This document shows positions 24,545 to 33,219 of a DNA stretch of 45,937 nucleotides, piece by piece. The notes under the pieces were generated by a model. It had not been told where the DNA came from and made no database searches. It saw only the letters and a list, made by a program, of their open reading frames with translations. Positions within the stretch are counted from its first letter, which is position 1; each line of letters begins with the position of its first letter. The position numbers and the translations under genes were made by a program. This stretch comes from Microcaldota archaeon (GTDB lineage Archaea; Micrarchaeota; Micrarchaeia; Micrarchaeales; CABMGC01), in assembly GCA_028867435.1 (NCBI GenBank), contig JAGWGI010000008.1, positions 1-45,937 on the forward strand, read 5' to 3'.

Positions 24545-25363
24545 TTATGCACGCTCTACGCCACCGAGTACCTCGCTATTAAGCAGCTTGACTTTTGCAA
24601 GTATCTCCATCACCCCTTCAGAATACTCGCTACTAGAATATATGTCTGCAAATGCTTTAGCTCTGTCTGTTGCATTCCCCACTACTCCTGCAAGCCCTCC
24701 GTGCATCTGTATCATCCTGAATGCAAGCACGTCATTGTCACCGTCACCGATTATTATTGTTTCCTCACCGTTTATGAGCCCCTTTCTTACCATATACTCC
24801 ACGCCCACCCCTTTGCCTGAATCTACGTACCTGACCAGAAAGTTGCCTCGCCCGGTATCGTAGGTTATAAGATTTGTAAAGTTCGCCAATATGCTCTCAA
24901 CAGCTGGAACGATCTGTGATACTAGATAATCGCATCTGGTACCATCATTCTTCCTTATGTGCACACTTATGCTGTATTCCTTTTCATCGTTCAACTTGAA
25001 TACTACATCGTCCATCTTGAGCTCAAACGCCAACTTGCCAGAGTTTATCGCCTCGACAACCAGCGCCTTGGCGCTGTTGAGCTTGACAACATTAGTTATC
25101 AGGTTGACCCGCTTGTTCTTCAAAGGAAGGTAAATTGCAGCGCCGTCCTCAAATAATATGGGACCATTCAGGCCAAGTTCTTTGTAGATTCCCATGCTAC
25201 TCTTTAGCGCCCTGTTTGTCGAAACTCCTACACAAACGCCATCTCGCACAAGCTCGCCTATCTCGTTCTTGAGCCTTGAATTGTAGCAATTCTTTGCATC
25301 AACCACTGTGCCGTCTATGTCGAGCAGAACAGTACTTATCCTCGTAGGTGCGATCCTGGCCAA
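24545..25363 (-). CDS. HAD-superfamily phosphatase (tandem copy 1)
   Basis: 272 residues, paralogous to the next gene. VLLDIDGTVVDA, VSTNRALKSS, the Lys in DSGKGVGVEY, and IIGDGDNDVLAFRM are the four HAD motifs in order. The cap domain differs strongly from that of its neighbour, so the pair probably acts on different sugar phosphates. It starts 4 bases after the kinase-like gene. A kinase and two phosphatases encoded together suggest a small phosphorylation/dephosphorylation branch around one metabolite. Confidence 0.82.
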   Translation of the reverse strand: MARIAPTRISTVLLDIDGTVVDAKNCYNSRLKNEIGELVRDGVCVGVSTNRALKSSMGIYKELGLNGPILFEDGAAIYLPLKNKRVNLITNVVKLNSAKALVVEAINSGKLAFELKMDDVVFKLNDEKEYSISVHIRKNDGTRCDYLVSQIVPAVESILANFTNLITYDTGRGNFLVRYVDSGKGVGVEYMVRKGLINGEETIIIGDGDNDVLAFRMIQMHGGLAGVVGNATDRAKAFADIYSSSEYSEGVMEILAKVKLLNSEVLGGVERA

Positions 25364-25367
25364 TTAA

Positions 25368-26291
25368 TCATCTCTTCGTTGCGACAATTATGTCATTCAG
25401 ATTCCTACGGATTGACTCCACGAATGCAGGTGATCTCTGGTCCTTTTCCTTCCTGAACCTCACAGATAGGGAATATTGAAAAGCCTCTCCGAGCTTGAAA
25501 AGCTCCTCAGAATATGGTGTTCTAAGCAAATCCTTGCCAATTTCCATGGCAAAGCTGCGCGCAGCTTCGGCACTCTTGACACCATTCGGCAATCCGTATA
25601 CCTCCCCAGTTAGGGTTGTGAACATGGCGAGGTCGAGAAGCGGTACGCCCCTTGCATCCCCCTTCCCGTCTATGTAAGTTAGCCTGTCTCCGTTTATGAA
25701 TATGTTGTCTGGCGTAAAGTCCCTAGTGGCCCATGCAATGTACTTTGGGGCGAGGCTCACGATGTCGAGCCTTTTCAACGTATCGATGTCACTAATAGAT
25801 CCGAATCCAAATGGTATGAGATGCACTGTAAAGTAGCGTATGAGGTCAGACCTTCTGCCTTCCAGCCACTTCTTTGACGATTCGTGGTCTAACTCAATGC
25901 TGGATATATATACTTCCTTTAGCCTGTCAATCATTGTTCTGGTCATGTCCATTATGTTATCCTGATTTGCATTTGTCCTGAAGTCCTTACCAAGGTACTC
26001 CATTATTATATAAGGTAAATCTCCTGTTCCATTATTCTCGAAGATTTTAGGTGCAACTATGCGTGCAACATTGATTTTCTCCATTTCTGAATAGGATGCC
26101 AAGTTGCTCGATATCTCTGCCCTGCCTATGTCATCTACCCCTATCTTGACTACCGCATCCCTTCCCATATGCAGTATCTTAAACACATTGCAACTCCCCC
26201 TGCCTTCCTTAAGCTTGGAGGCCATGCCGTTATCTGACAGCGATGCCGCAAGGTCTGCAACTGTTTTAGTTTTCATCAATTTTTTCACCAC
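25368..26291 (-). CDS. Aminoglycoside/choline-kinase-like phosphotransferase
   Basis: 307 residues with a diverged protein-kinase-like fold of the APH family. The ATP-binding Lys is probably in DAVVKIGVDD near residue 50. YIIMEYLGKDF is the hinge. The catalytic loop reads ATRDFTPDNIFI (Asp and Asn present, the usual His replaced by Arg), and YIDGKGDARGVPLLDLA is the metal-binding region. Small-molecule phosphorylation is likely; substrate unknown. Drawn from GTG 26291; ATG 26276 is an alternative. Upstream hisS ends 55 bases away; the tandem HADs follow closely. Confidence 0.75.
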   Translation of the reverse strand: MVKKLMKTKTVADLAASLSDNGMASKLKEGRGSCNVFKILHMGRDAVVKIGVDDIGRAEISSNLASYSEMEKINVARIVAPKIFENNGTGDLPYIIMEYLGKDFRTNANQDNIMDMTRTMIDRLKEVYISSIELDHESSKKWLEGRRSDLIRYFTVHLIPFGFGSISDIDTLKRLDIVSLAPKYIAWATRDFTPDNIFINGDRLTYIDGKGDARGVPLLDLAMFTTLTGEVYGLPNGVKSAEAARSFAMEIGKDLLRTPYSEELFKLGEAFQYSLSVRFRKEKDQRSPAFVESIRRNLNDIIVATKR

Positions 26292-26346
26292 TTCTAGATT
26301 CTAAGTGTCAAGAGTTCAATCCATACACAGCAAGTGTTATGGACTA

Positions 26347-27738
26347 TTAGGAATGATGGGTCTGCTCGCTTAGCCTCAGAGACTCCTTCAGCCTGATCCC
26401 CACGGTATTCAGGTCATAAAGTTCTTCTTTGCCAGACTCCATATCTCTAATATTGACTTGTTTGCCTTTTAATTCTTTCTCTCCAACAATTGCAACGAAC
26501 GGAATTGATTGCTTGTTCGCATAGTCCATCGCCTTGCCCAGTTTCTTGTCAAAAGAGATATCGCAGCTCACCTCGTTGCTTCTCAGTTGGCTTGCAAGCT
26601 CAAGACAGATGTTGAGGGTATTTATGGGAACTATCAACACCGCAGGTATGTGTTCTAGTTTAGACTGCACGGACACATGCTTCCTTTCCTCAAGCGCAGC
26701 GTATATAACATCAAGGCCGAATGTCATTCCGGTAGCAGGATATTCATCTTTACTATTCAAGAACTCCTGCACCATCTTGTCCCACCTTCCACCAGCAGCG
26801 AGCGAACTTTTTACCTTCCCGTCACCATTCATATAAACTTCCCACATGGGTCCGGTATAGTATCCAAGGCCTCTTGCGAGTGTCGGAACAAACCTCAGAT
26901 CCCCCTTTGTCTGGAACCCGATGCAATAATCAAGCATCTCTTTTAATTCCTTAATCCCTTGGGCACCGAGCTCGTTTTGCATCAAACCCCCGAGGAATGA
27001 AAGCTTCTCCTCATTCGTCTGCTTCTGGCTCACTGCGTATAGTATGTCAAAAAGTTTGACTATGGATTCGTCATTTATCCCTTTCTCCAAAAGCTCCTTC
27101 TTCACTACATCCTCGCCAAACTTTTCAAGCTTGTCAAGTGCAAGTGCGGTATCCATGTGGCTCTTCTCGGCTATCCTGCATTCAGAGAAGAGGCCGAAGA
27201 GCACCTTCCTATTATTTAATTGGACATTGACATTGAGCCCTAGCTGTGCAAACACCTTGAATGCCATGTCTATGAATTCCGCATCTGCTGCAAGGCTCTT
27301 CACACCAACAACATCAACATCGCACTGCGTGAATTCCCTCAATCTGCCGGTCTTCACCGGACCGTCACGGAACACCTTCCCTATCTCATACCTCTTGAAA
27401 GGCAGCCTTATTGTCGGATTCATCTCAATAAGCTTGGCAAATTTGAAGGTTAGTTCGTACCTCAGGCAGAGCTCCCTTCCTCCTTGGTCTTTTAGTCTGT
27501 AAGTTTCCTTTAGTATCTCTGCACCACCACCGTACTTGCTGGCGGCCACGTCGTAGAGCTCCAATATGCTTGTCTCTATTGGCCCGTAGCCATAGCGCTT
27601 GAAGTTCCCTTTAAGAATGTCTAATACTTTCTCCCTTACCAGTTGCTCTGCTGGAAGGTATTCCCTGGTGCCCTTTACCTCCCTTGCTTCCTTCTTGTTC
27701 TCGCCATTAAGTATTTTTTCATTACTCATTTCACTCAT
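26347..27738 (-). CDS. hisS: Histidyl-tRNA synthetase
   Basis: Charges tRNA-His; class II synthetase of 463 residues from ATG 27738. Motif 1 and 2 regions show KETYRLKDQGGRELCLRYEL near residues 75-95 (motif 2 with RYE), and FRDGPVKTGRLREFTQCD. The histidine-specific motif ARGLGYYTGPMWEV lies near 310. The anticodon-binding domain follows with AVLIVPINT. The start lies one base after the stop of the upstream PRTase-like gene. It anchors an operon whose other members are of unknown function. Confidence 0.96.
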   Translation of the reverse strand: MSEMSNEKILNGENKKEAREVKGTREYLPAEQLVREKVLDILKGNFKRYGYGPIETSILELYDVAASKYGGGAEILKETYRLKDQGGRELCLRYELTFKFAKLIEMNPTIRLPFKRYEIGKVFRDGPVKTGRLREFTQCDVDVVGVKSLAADAEFIDMAFKVFAQLGLNVNVQLNNRKVLFGLFSECRIAEKSHMDTALALDKLEKFGEDVVKKELLEKGINDESIVKLFDILYAVSQKQTNEEKLSFLGGLMQNELGAQGIKELKEMLDYCIGFQTKGDLRFVPTLARGLGYYTGPMWEVYMNGDGKVKSSLAAGGRWDKMVQEFLNSKDEYPATGMTFGLDVIYAALEERKHVSVQSKLEHIPAVLIVPINTLNICLELASQLRSNEVSCDISFDKKLGKAMDYANKQSIPFVAIVGEKELKGKQVNIRDMESGKEELYDLNTVGIRLKESLRLSEQTHHS

Positions 27739-27739
27739 C

Positions 27740-28648
27740 CTAACTTCGTTTTGCAAGCATCACGTGTTTGCCCACCCTGTCCCTGTTGATTTGAAGCTCA
27801 TCTAGCAATTCCATAACCTGATTATAGAATTTATAACAGGTTTTTCTCGCCGCTTTCTCGTAACTCGCAATGTTAATTACATGTGCTTCCTTAACTAGCA
27901 TCTCGGAATATGGTACAAAGTGCCTGATGCCATTTACATAATGGCCCATCACAGCTTGCCTGCCGTCTATGAGCATGAGATCCCTCAGCTCCATCCACTC
28001 GTATATGTCATCATAAAGATTGCATACAAAAACGCTATCTCCATAAGCGTCCTTTAGCGCAGTATGCCCCCACGATGTGGACACCCCAAGCACTATCTTA
28101 TCCACTTTTATGCCATTCTCCTGCAGCAGTGATACTAGCATCTTCAATGTTGTGCCATCAAACGCCCCGACATCCGTAAGTATGACCATCAATGGCCTGC
28201 CCATGTTGTTTCTCTTCTTTATGTCCTGCAGCCACCTCAAATCGGTAATCTGCACTTCAACAGGCATCGTATTATGCCTGTTCACGCCGTGTAGACTTTG
28301 GGAGGTGTGTGGATCCAAACCTCTGGTGACTTCTATGTGATGATCTGCCATGGGCACGTATACCCTGTCCAAACTTATTAGTATGTGATTTGGATTGGCT
28401 TCGCGAAGCTCCGTAAGCTTACTTTTCATATCTGAGGCAAGGCTCTCTGCATCAACTTTTTTGATTACTGCTTTATCTCCAAGCGTCCACTTGAATTCTG
28501 ATATGAACTCATCCTCAAGCCTCTTCAACTGCTTGCAGGCATGTCCAAGTACCTTGAGCTCCTTTATGTCATACTTGTTTATCAGTGTTGGGACTATGTC
28601 CTTGGTTATCAAATATCCATTCATCCCATTTTTTGCTGACGAGGCCAT
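27740..28648 (-). CDS. Unknown protein with PRTase-like motif, upstream of hisS
   Basis: 302 residues. The segment PLMVILTDVGAFDGTTLKML (about 152-171) resembles the PRPP loop of type I phosphoribosyltransferases: four hydrophobic residues, an acidic residue, and a Gly-Thr-Thr turn. It is followed by a strand KIVLGVST and a Trp-Gly loop. The N-terminal third is helical, while HHIEVTRGLDPHTSQSLHG (about 105-125) is unusually His-rich. PRTase-like fold is a moderate guess; function unknown. A TATA-like ATTTAAA lies about 35 bases upstream. First gene of the operon. Confidence 0.6.
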   Translation of the reverse strand: MASSAKNGMNGYLITKDIVPTLINKYDIKELKVLGHACKQLKRLEDEFISEFKWTLGDKAVIKKVDAESLASDMKSKLTELREANPNHILISLDRVYVPMADHHIEVTRGLDPHTSQSLHGVNRHNTMPVEVQITDLRWLQDIKKRNNMGRPLMVILTDVGAFDGTTLKMLVSLLQENGIKVDKIVLGVSTSWGHTALKDAYGDSVFVCNLYDDIYEWMELRDLMLIDGRQAVMGHYVNGIRHFVPYSEMLVKEAHVINIASYEKAARKTCYKFYNQVMELLDELQINRDRVGKHVMLAKRS

Positions 28649-28804
28649 GAGATCGACACCTAGGAAACCTAGTCTTTCCGTGTTTAAATATGTTCACTAA
28701 CAGTTCGTCTCGCATGCTGATTTCTCTTCCTCGGCAAAACCTAGCACCGCAATAAGTCAATAATTGTGGCACATAATGTTCTTAGTAATATAGAGTCCCC
28801 TAAT

Positions 28805-29596
28805 TCAGCCTAGTATCCCCTTCAAGTAGCGCATCGAGCTTGCGGCATCGCTTTTGGAGGTGAACACTTCCAGCGTTATCGTCCTATTGTAATCCATCCC
28901 CTTGAGCATACTCGCCACGCCATTGAAGTCTATCGTACCCATGCCAAGAGGCAGATGCTCATCGTGTTCCCCGTGATTGTCGTGTATGTGCAGATGCGCA
29001 ATCTTATCTGAGAACCGCTCGACATACTCGCGGATCATCTTCATCCCGCCCTCTGTATATGCATGCGCTATATCAAGATGCACCATCAGACCTTGGGTAT
29101 TTTCAATAACTTGGGAATATTCTTTTATGGTGGGGCCATTTCGCTGCAGCGGCACGTTCTCTAGCATAAGGGTAACCTTGCTTTTCTTTGCGAATCTGGA
29201 GAGCTCAAGCATTGAGTCTGTGAAGTTGCTCACAAATATATCCCTGCCGAATTTTGTTTGCATGCTCTGGCCCTCACCGCCATGGAAATGGAAGTTGAGC
29301 AGTTTTATGTTTAGGGAAGCGGCCACATGAATCATCTCCTTGCCCTCTGCAATCCAACCTTCCCGTACTTTGTTGTGCGAGCTTCCGAAGCCAACCCAGT
29401 AGGATGTGTGCCCGAGTGCCTGCATTCTGTATTCTTTTAGCAAGCCCAGTATCTGCGCCTTCTGCCTTATCAGTATCTGCGGAGTCGCCTTTGGCTCCTC
29501 TATCCCTATCTCTACGTAGTCAAAGCCCAGCTTCTTTATGCTCTTTATCTCTTCTGTGAGATCGTATATCGCACTGCTTAGAAGACCGTACTGCAT
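28805..29596 (-). CDS. Sugar-phosphate isomerase/epimerase-like TIM barrel
   Basis: 263 residues of the xylose-isomerase-like/AP-endonuclease-2 superfamily. Metal-binding residues are in the expected strands: YVEIGIEEP near 25, LLNFHFHGGEG near 98, LMLENVPLQ near 145, MVHLDIAHAYTEGG near 172, and LHIHDNHGEHDEHLPLG near 200. It therefore looks like a sugar isomerase or epimerase rather than a nuclease. The start lies inside the end of tyrA (19-base overlap), so both are translated together. Substrate unknown; a link to the shikimate pathway is only positional. Confidence 0.82.
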   Translation of the reverse strand: MQYGLLSSAIYDLTEEIKSIKKLGFDYVEIGIEEPKATPQILIRQKAQILGLLKEYRMQALGHTSYWVGFGSSHNKVREGWIAEGKEMIHVAASLNIKLLNFHFHGGEGQSMQTKFGRDIFVSNFTDSMLELSRFAKKSKVTLMLENVPLQRNGPTIKEYSQVIENTQGLMVHLDIAHAYTEGGMKMIREYVERFSDKIAHLHIHDNHGEHDEHLPLGMGTIDFNGVASMLKGMDYNRTITLEVFTSKSDAASSMRYLKGILG

Positions 29597-30903
29597 GTAT
29601 TGCTATCTATGCTAGTTGTTAAATCCCTTTCTAATGTAGAAAATCGCTCAACAAGCTCGTCACTGCGCCTCACCGCCTCCGCCAATCTGCCGTTGAAGAA
29701 GGTTTTTGTGGAATCGAACACATTTGTGTAAGCGGTAAGATCGTGCCTTGCGATTATACCTGTTAGAGTCTTGAGCGAATCTAGGAATATCTCATCGTGC
29801 GCTATGAGTTTTCTATCTGCCATTGCATTTATCGACTCCTCGAACAGTTCCTTGTCCTGAAATAGCGCCTGCACCATATCGCACATGAACCGCGCAGGAG
29901 GGGGAGCAAGCTCTGGGCTAAAGAACGGATTAACCCCGGTATTTAGCCATGCTAGGGGATGCGAAAATAGGCTTATGTTGGAGTTTCCAAGTCTCTCCTC
30001 CTTGGGTATGCAGCTTAGGCTGAACTCCTGCATAACGCTATTGTCGAGTATGCGCATCTTTCTGGGGATGAATGCTGCATCTCCAGCCTTTGAAAGCGTC
30101 TCGCGTATCCTTCTGATATCGCCTTTTCTTACCATGTTCATTATGCTCATGGTCTGCATGCAGTACTCAAGTATCTGCTTGCGTGCGAACTGGTTGTCCA
30201 TAGCCAAACTGCCGTACACATGAGCCTTGCCGCCAAGTATTCTCTGCATCATGAGCACCTTTATGTTGTCTAGCCCGCCTATGTAGTGCCTGTTCTCCCA
30301 CGGGAAAAAGCCTGCGGTTGTGCAGGCCAATGCCATGGCAAGGAAGCTTGTCTGCACAGTAGCCTGCGTGTTTGCGGTCACCTGATCGTGTTGCTCTGGA
30401 GATTGCACCTCGAATATCTTTACCTTAAGAGCTGTAAAAGCGCTTATTGCATCGTTCCTTGACTTTTCGGTGCTTTTAGTATCCAGCAGTATGCTGCGTT
30501 GGCCGCCAAGATCCCTTACAGAAGGGCTGCACAGCAGGTGAAGACTCATTATGTTAACATTGTCTGGTATGTGAAGATTGAATGCTTCAACACCTGGAGT
30601 CATCACAGACAATCCGGAGCATACAGTTGCCTGTGCTCTTGTGTGCTTTCCAAAATCGTGTGCCGCTTCCCAGATATTTTGCACTGGCACGAGGTAGAAG
30701 ATTATGTCGCTTTCCGCAGACACCTGTCTTCCGCTTTCTGCAAGCCTTATCTTTTCGTGCAGAGCCTTGAGCTCTGAACCAAGCTGCCGCTTGTCTTCCC
30801 TGGAGTCGTGGCAGAGAACATCAAATCCCGATTTTGCGAACTCCAATGCATGCCTTTTTCCCATAGCGCCTGTGCCTATTATTCCTATCTTCATAGCCAT
30901 CAC
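29578..30903 (-). CDS. tyrA: Prephenate dehydrogenase
   Basis: Oxidises prephenate to 4-hydroxyphenylpyruvate for tyrosine. 441 residues. The dinucleotide-binding motif IGIIGTGAMGKRHA opens the protein, followed by CHDSRE at the end of strand 2 and FYLVPVQNIWE. The substrate pocket motif SLHLLCSPSV and later EQHDQVTANTQA (with the conserved His) support prephenate dehydrogenase of the archaeal/fungal type. No chorismate mutase domain is attached. Start GTG 30903 or ATG 30894. Divergent from an Lrp regulator. Confidence 0.85.
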   Translation of the reverse strand: MMAMKIGIIGTGAMGKRHALEFAKSGFDVLCHDSREDKRQLGSELKALHEKIRLAESGRQVSAESDIIFYLVPVQNIWEAAHDFGKHTRAQATVCSGLSVMTPGVEAFNLHIPDNVNIMSLHLLCSPSVRDLGGQRSILLDTKSTEKSRNDAISAFTALKVKIFEVQSPEQHDQVTANTQATVQTSFLAMALACTTAGFFPWENRHYIGGLDNIKVLMMQRILGGKAHVYGSLAMDNQFARKQILEYCMQTMSIMNMVRKGDIRRIRETLSKAGDAAFIPRKMRILDNSVMQEFSLSCIPKEERLGNSNISLFSHPLAWLNTGVNPFFSPELAPPPARFMCDMVQALFQDKELFEESINAMADRKLIAHDEIFLDSLKTLTGIIARHDLTAYTNVFDSTKTFFNGRLAEAVRRSDELVERFSTLERDLTTSIDSNTCSTVF

Positions 30904-30983
30904 ATCAGTTTATCACATAATCTTGGCCATGCGCCACCATATAAGGATAATTGAATAAAATCCGAATATTAAGCCGAAAAGAA

Positions 30984-31006
30984 TTTAAAACTTGAATAAT
31001 ATTCAA
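30984..31006 (+). promoter_or_regulatory. Lrp gene TATA box and likely autoregulatory operator
   Basis: TTTAAA at 30984-30989 is a TATA element 28 bases before ATG 31012, which implies a leaderless message. Between them lies TTGAATAATATTCAA (30992-31006), 6-base arms about a 3-base spacer. A half-site TTGAAT recurs at 30951-30956 with an imperfect partner at about 30964. Archaeal Lrp proteins repress their own genes by binding such AT-rich palindromes just after the TATA box. The tyrA start at 30903 is within reach. Confidence 0.6.
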
Positions 31007-31011
31007 ATATC

Positions 31012-31461
31012 ATGAAAAACATAAGGAAAGAGCTTATTGAGCTCATGAAATCAGGGTACTGTGCACCTAGGATAGTAGAGATTGCCAAGAAGCTAAAGGA
31101 GCCATCAACCACAATACATTATAACATAAAGCAGATGGAGAAGGGTGGGGAGATAGTAGGCTACCGCGCGGTACTGGACCATAAGAAGATAGAGGAAGGG
31201 TTCTGCACCTATGTTTTGATATCGCTCTCCCCTGACGAGTATACCGACCCAGAGCGCATAGCCAAGGAATTATCGAAATACCCGCAAATCGAGGATATAG
31301 ATGTCATAACAGGAGGCTGGGAGATGATAATAAAGGTGCGGTCTAAGGATATCGACGAATATTACCAGTTCGTAAAGAACGTTTTGTCAAAGAAGGGGAT
31401 TGCCAAGACCACATCGCTCAACTCGCTTAAGGAGGTAAAGAGCAACTACGTGACGCTTTGA
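31012..31461 (+). CDS. Lrp/AsnC-family transcriptional regulator
   Basis: 149 residues. The N-terminal winged helix (residues 1-50) has APRIVEIAKKLKEPSTTIHY as its recognition segment. The C-terminal RAM/ACT-like domain follows, with IDVITGGWEMIIKV typical of ligand binding. It probably forms octamers that respond to an amino acid. It is divergent from tyrA with 108 bases between, and its own promoter carries a palindrome. Regulation of itself and of tyrA is a reasonable inference. ATG 31012 is leaderless. Confidence 0.9.
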   Translation: MKNIRKELIELMKSGYCAPRIVEIAKKLKEPSTTIHYNIKQMEKGGEIVGYRAVLDHKKIEEGFCTYVLISLSPDEYTDPERIAKELSKYPQIEDIDVITGGWEMIIKVRSKDIDEYYQFVKNVLSKKGIAKTTSLNSLKEVKSNYVTL

Positions 31462-31506
31462 TGCCCAGAGAAGTATTTTATTCCTATTCATCGATATTAA
31501 AGCGGT

Positions 31507-32550
31507 GTGAAAGTGGACGAACTACTCAACTCTAGAAACTTTGACCTTAGCGAAGCTGAACTCTTCAAGCCAAGGATAGCGGTTGCAGGAGTAGGCGGGG
31601 GGGGCAACAACACCGTACAGAGGCTAAGCACACTAGATGTAAAGGGTGCGCAGCTCTTCGCATTCAACACGGACAACAAGCAGCTGCAGACGCTAAACCC
31701 GAACATAAAGAAGGTGGCGCTTGGCTACGCTGTAACGCACGGCCTTGGGGCGGGCGGCTTCCCTGAGATGGGGGAGAAGTCAGCGGAGCTGTCTAGAAAC
31801 GAGATTGACATACTTTTAAGGGACACCAACCTGCTCTTCCTAACTGCTGGAATGGGAGGGGGAACAGGAACTGGGGCCGCGCCAATAGTTGCAGACATCG
31901 CAAAGCAGAACGGCGCGATCGTTGTGGGCATAGTGACTATACCCTTCTCGCTTGAGAGGAGCAGGCTCGCCACTGCAAAGAAGGGAATAGAGAGGCTAAG
32001 GCAGTCGGTAGACACGCTCATAGTGATAGACAACCAGAGGCTTGTGAACCTCTATCCAAACCTGCAAATTGAGCAGGCATTCAAGCTAGCAGACGAGATA
32101 ACCTCAAGGGCTGTCAGGGGAATCACAGAGGCGATAACGCAGCCGAGCATGGTGAACATAGACTATGCCGATGTTAGGACGATAATGCAGTCTGGAGGGC
32201 TTGCAGTAATAAGCGTGGGGTCGGGCCAGGGTGCTGACAGGGTGAGCGAGGTGGTCAGGAACACTTTAAAGAACAAGCTGCTTGATGTCGATTACGAGGG
32301 GGCCACAGGCGTGCTGCTCCATATAACCGGAGGGCCAGACATGACCCTTGGAGAGGCGAACAAGATAGGGGAGATGCTAACAGAGAGTGTCTCACCAAAT
32401 GCTAGCGTCACCTGGGGAGCGAGACTGGAGAACGACAACCAGGGACGGGTTGATGTTATAGCCATATTCACCGGGGTCTCAAGCCCATCGATCTTCTCAG
32501 GAAGCGCAGGCAGGGAGCAGGACTCTGGGATAGGGATAGACAGGCTCTGA
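31507..32550 (+). CDS. ftsZ2: Cell division protein FtsZ, FtsZ2 type
   Basis: Second FtsZ, 347 residues. AVAGVGGGGNNTVQRL begins the GTPase domain, GMGGGTGTGAAP is the tubulin signature, and MVNIDYADVRTIM corresponds to the T7 loop. The GTG at 31507 follows GCGGTG. It differs clearly from FtsZ1 at 8945, so the two arose from an old duplication, as in most archaea with two FtsZ proteins (FtsZ1 organises, FtsZ2 constricts). The gene continues into a disulfide oxidoreductase gene 17 bases later. Confidence 0.94.
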   Translation: MKVDELLNSRNFDLSEAELFKPRIAVAGVGGGGNNTVQRLSTLDVKGAQLFAFNTDNKQLQTLNPNIKKVALGYAVTHGLGAGGFPEMGEKSAELSRNEIDILLRDTNLLFLTAGMGGGTGTGAAPIVADIAKQNGAIVVGIVTIPFSLERSRLATAKKGIERLRQSVDTLIVIDNQRLVNLYPNLQIEQAFKLADEITSRAVRGITEAITQPSMVNIDYADVRTIMQSGGLAVISVGSGQGADRVSEVVRNTLKNKLLDVDYEGATGVLLHITGGPDMTLGEANKIGEMLTESVSPNASVTWGARLENDNQGRVDVIAIFTGVSSPSIFSGSAGREQDSGIGIDRL

Positions 32551-32567
32551 CCTCTTTTGTTGGTTTG

Positions 32568-33215
32568 ATGGCATTGCTATCGGAAAAGGACATAAAGTAC
32601 GTGAGCGGCATATTTTCAAAGAAACTCTTTGGGGAGGTAGAACTCACGCTTTTTGTAGACCCGGAGGGCCAGTGCGAATACTGCGAGAGGACAGTGGAGC
32701 TACTCAGGGAGCTGGCCGCAGTGGACAAGAAGCTGAAGTTGGAAGTGAATGACATCACAAAGGAAAGGCAGAAGGCAAAGGCTGCTGGGATAAACAAGGC
32801 TCCTGGGCTCACCATCTCATCCAAGAACCGCGAGATGCACCTGCTCTATTTCGGGATACCTGCAGGATATCAGTTCGCAGCGCTGTTAGATGACATAGTG
32901 GACGTCTCGAATGTCAAGACAAGGCTGGCTGCGACGACTGTTGCCCAGATAAGCGGAATAAAGAAGCCTGTGGAGATAAGCGTCTTTGTGACAATGGATG
33001 AGCAGCTGTGCGCTGGCGCAGTGAGGATAGCCCACCAGTTCGCAATCGAGAACCCAAAGATCTGGGCAAGCATGATAGACGCCGAGGAGTTCACAGAGCT
33101 TGCGATACATAGCAACGTCACCAAGGTGCCAAAAGTTGTGATAAACGGCATGATAAACTTCGAGGAGCCGCTTCCGGAGAATGAGTTCCTTGATTATGTC
33201 ATGAGTGCAAATTGA
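32568..33215 (+). CDS. pdo: Protein disulfide oxidoreductase (PDO), one active site degenerate
   Basis: Cytosolic double-thioredoxin protein of 215 residues; archaeal PDOs make or shuffle disulfides in proteins. The first module carries CEYC (about residues 36-39, after LFVDPEGQ). In the second module the usual CPYC is replaced by DEQLCAGAVRIAHQFA, leaving one Cys. A cis-Pro loop, VTKVPKVVINGM, is intact. The family normally uses two different sites, so function may be limited to one. ATG 32568 is preferred over TTG 32565. Co-directional with ftsZ2. Confidence 0.85.
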   Translation: MALLSEKDIKYVSGIFSKKLFGEVELTLFVDPEGQCEYCERTVELLRELAAVDKKLKLEVNDITKERQKAKAAGINKAPGLTISSKNREMHLLYFGIPAGYQFAALLDDIVDVSNVKTRLAATTVAQISGIKKPVEISVFVTMDEQLCAGAVRIAHQFAIENPKIWASMIDAEEFTELAIHSNVTKVPKVVINGMINFEEPLPENEFLDYVMSAN

Positions 33216-33219
33216 ATTC

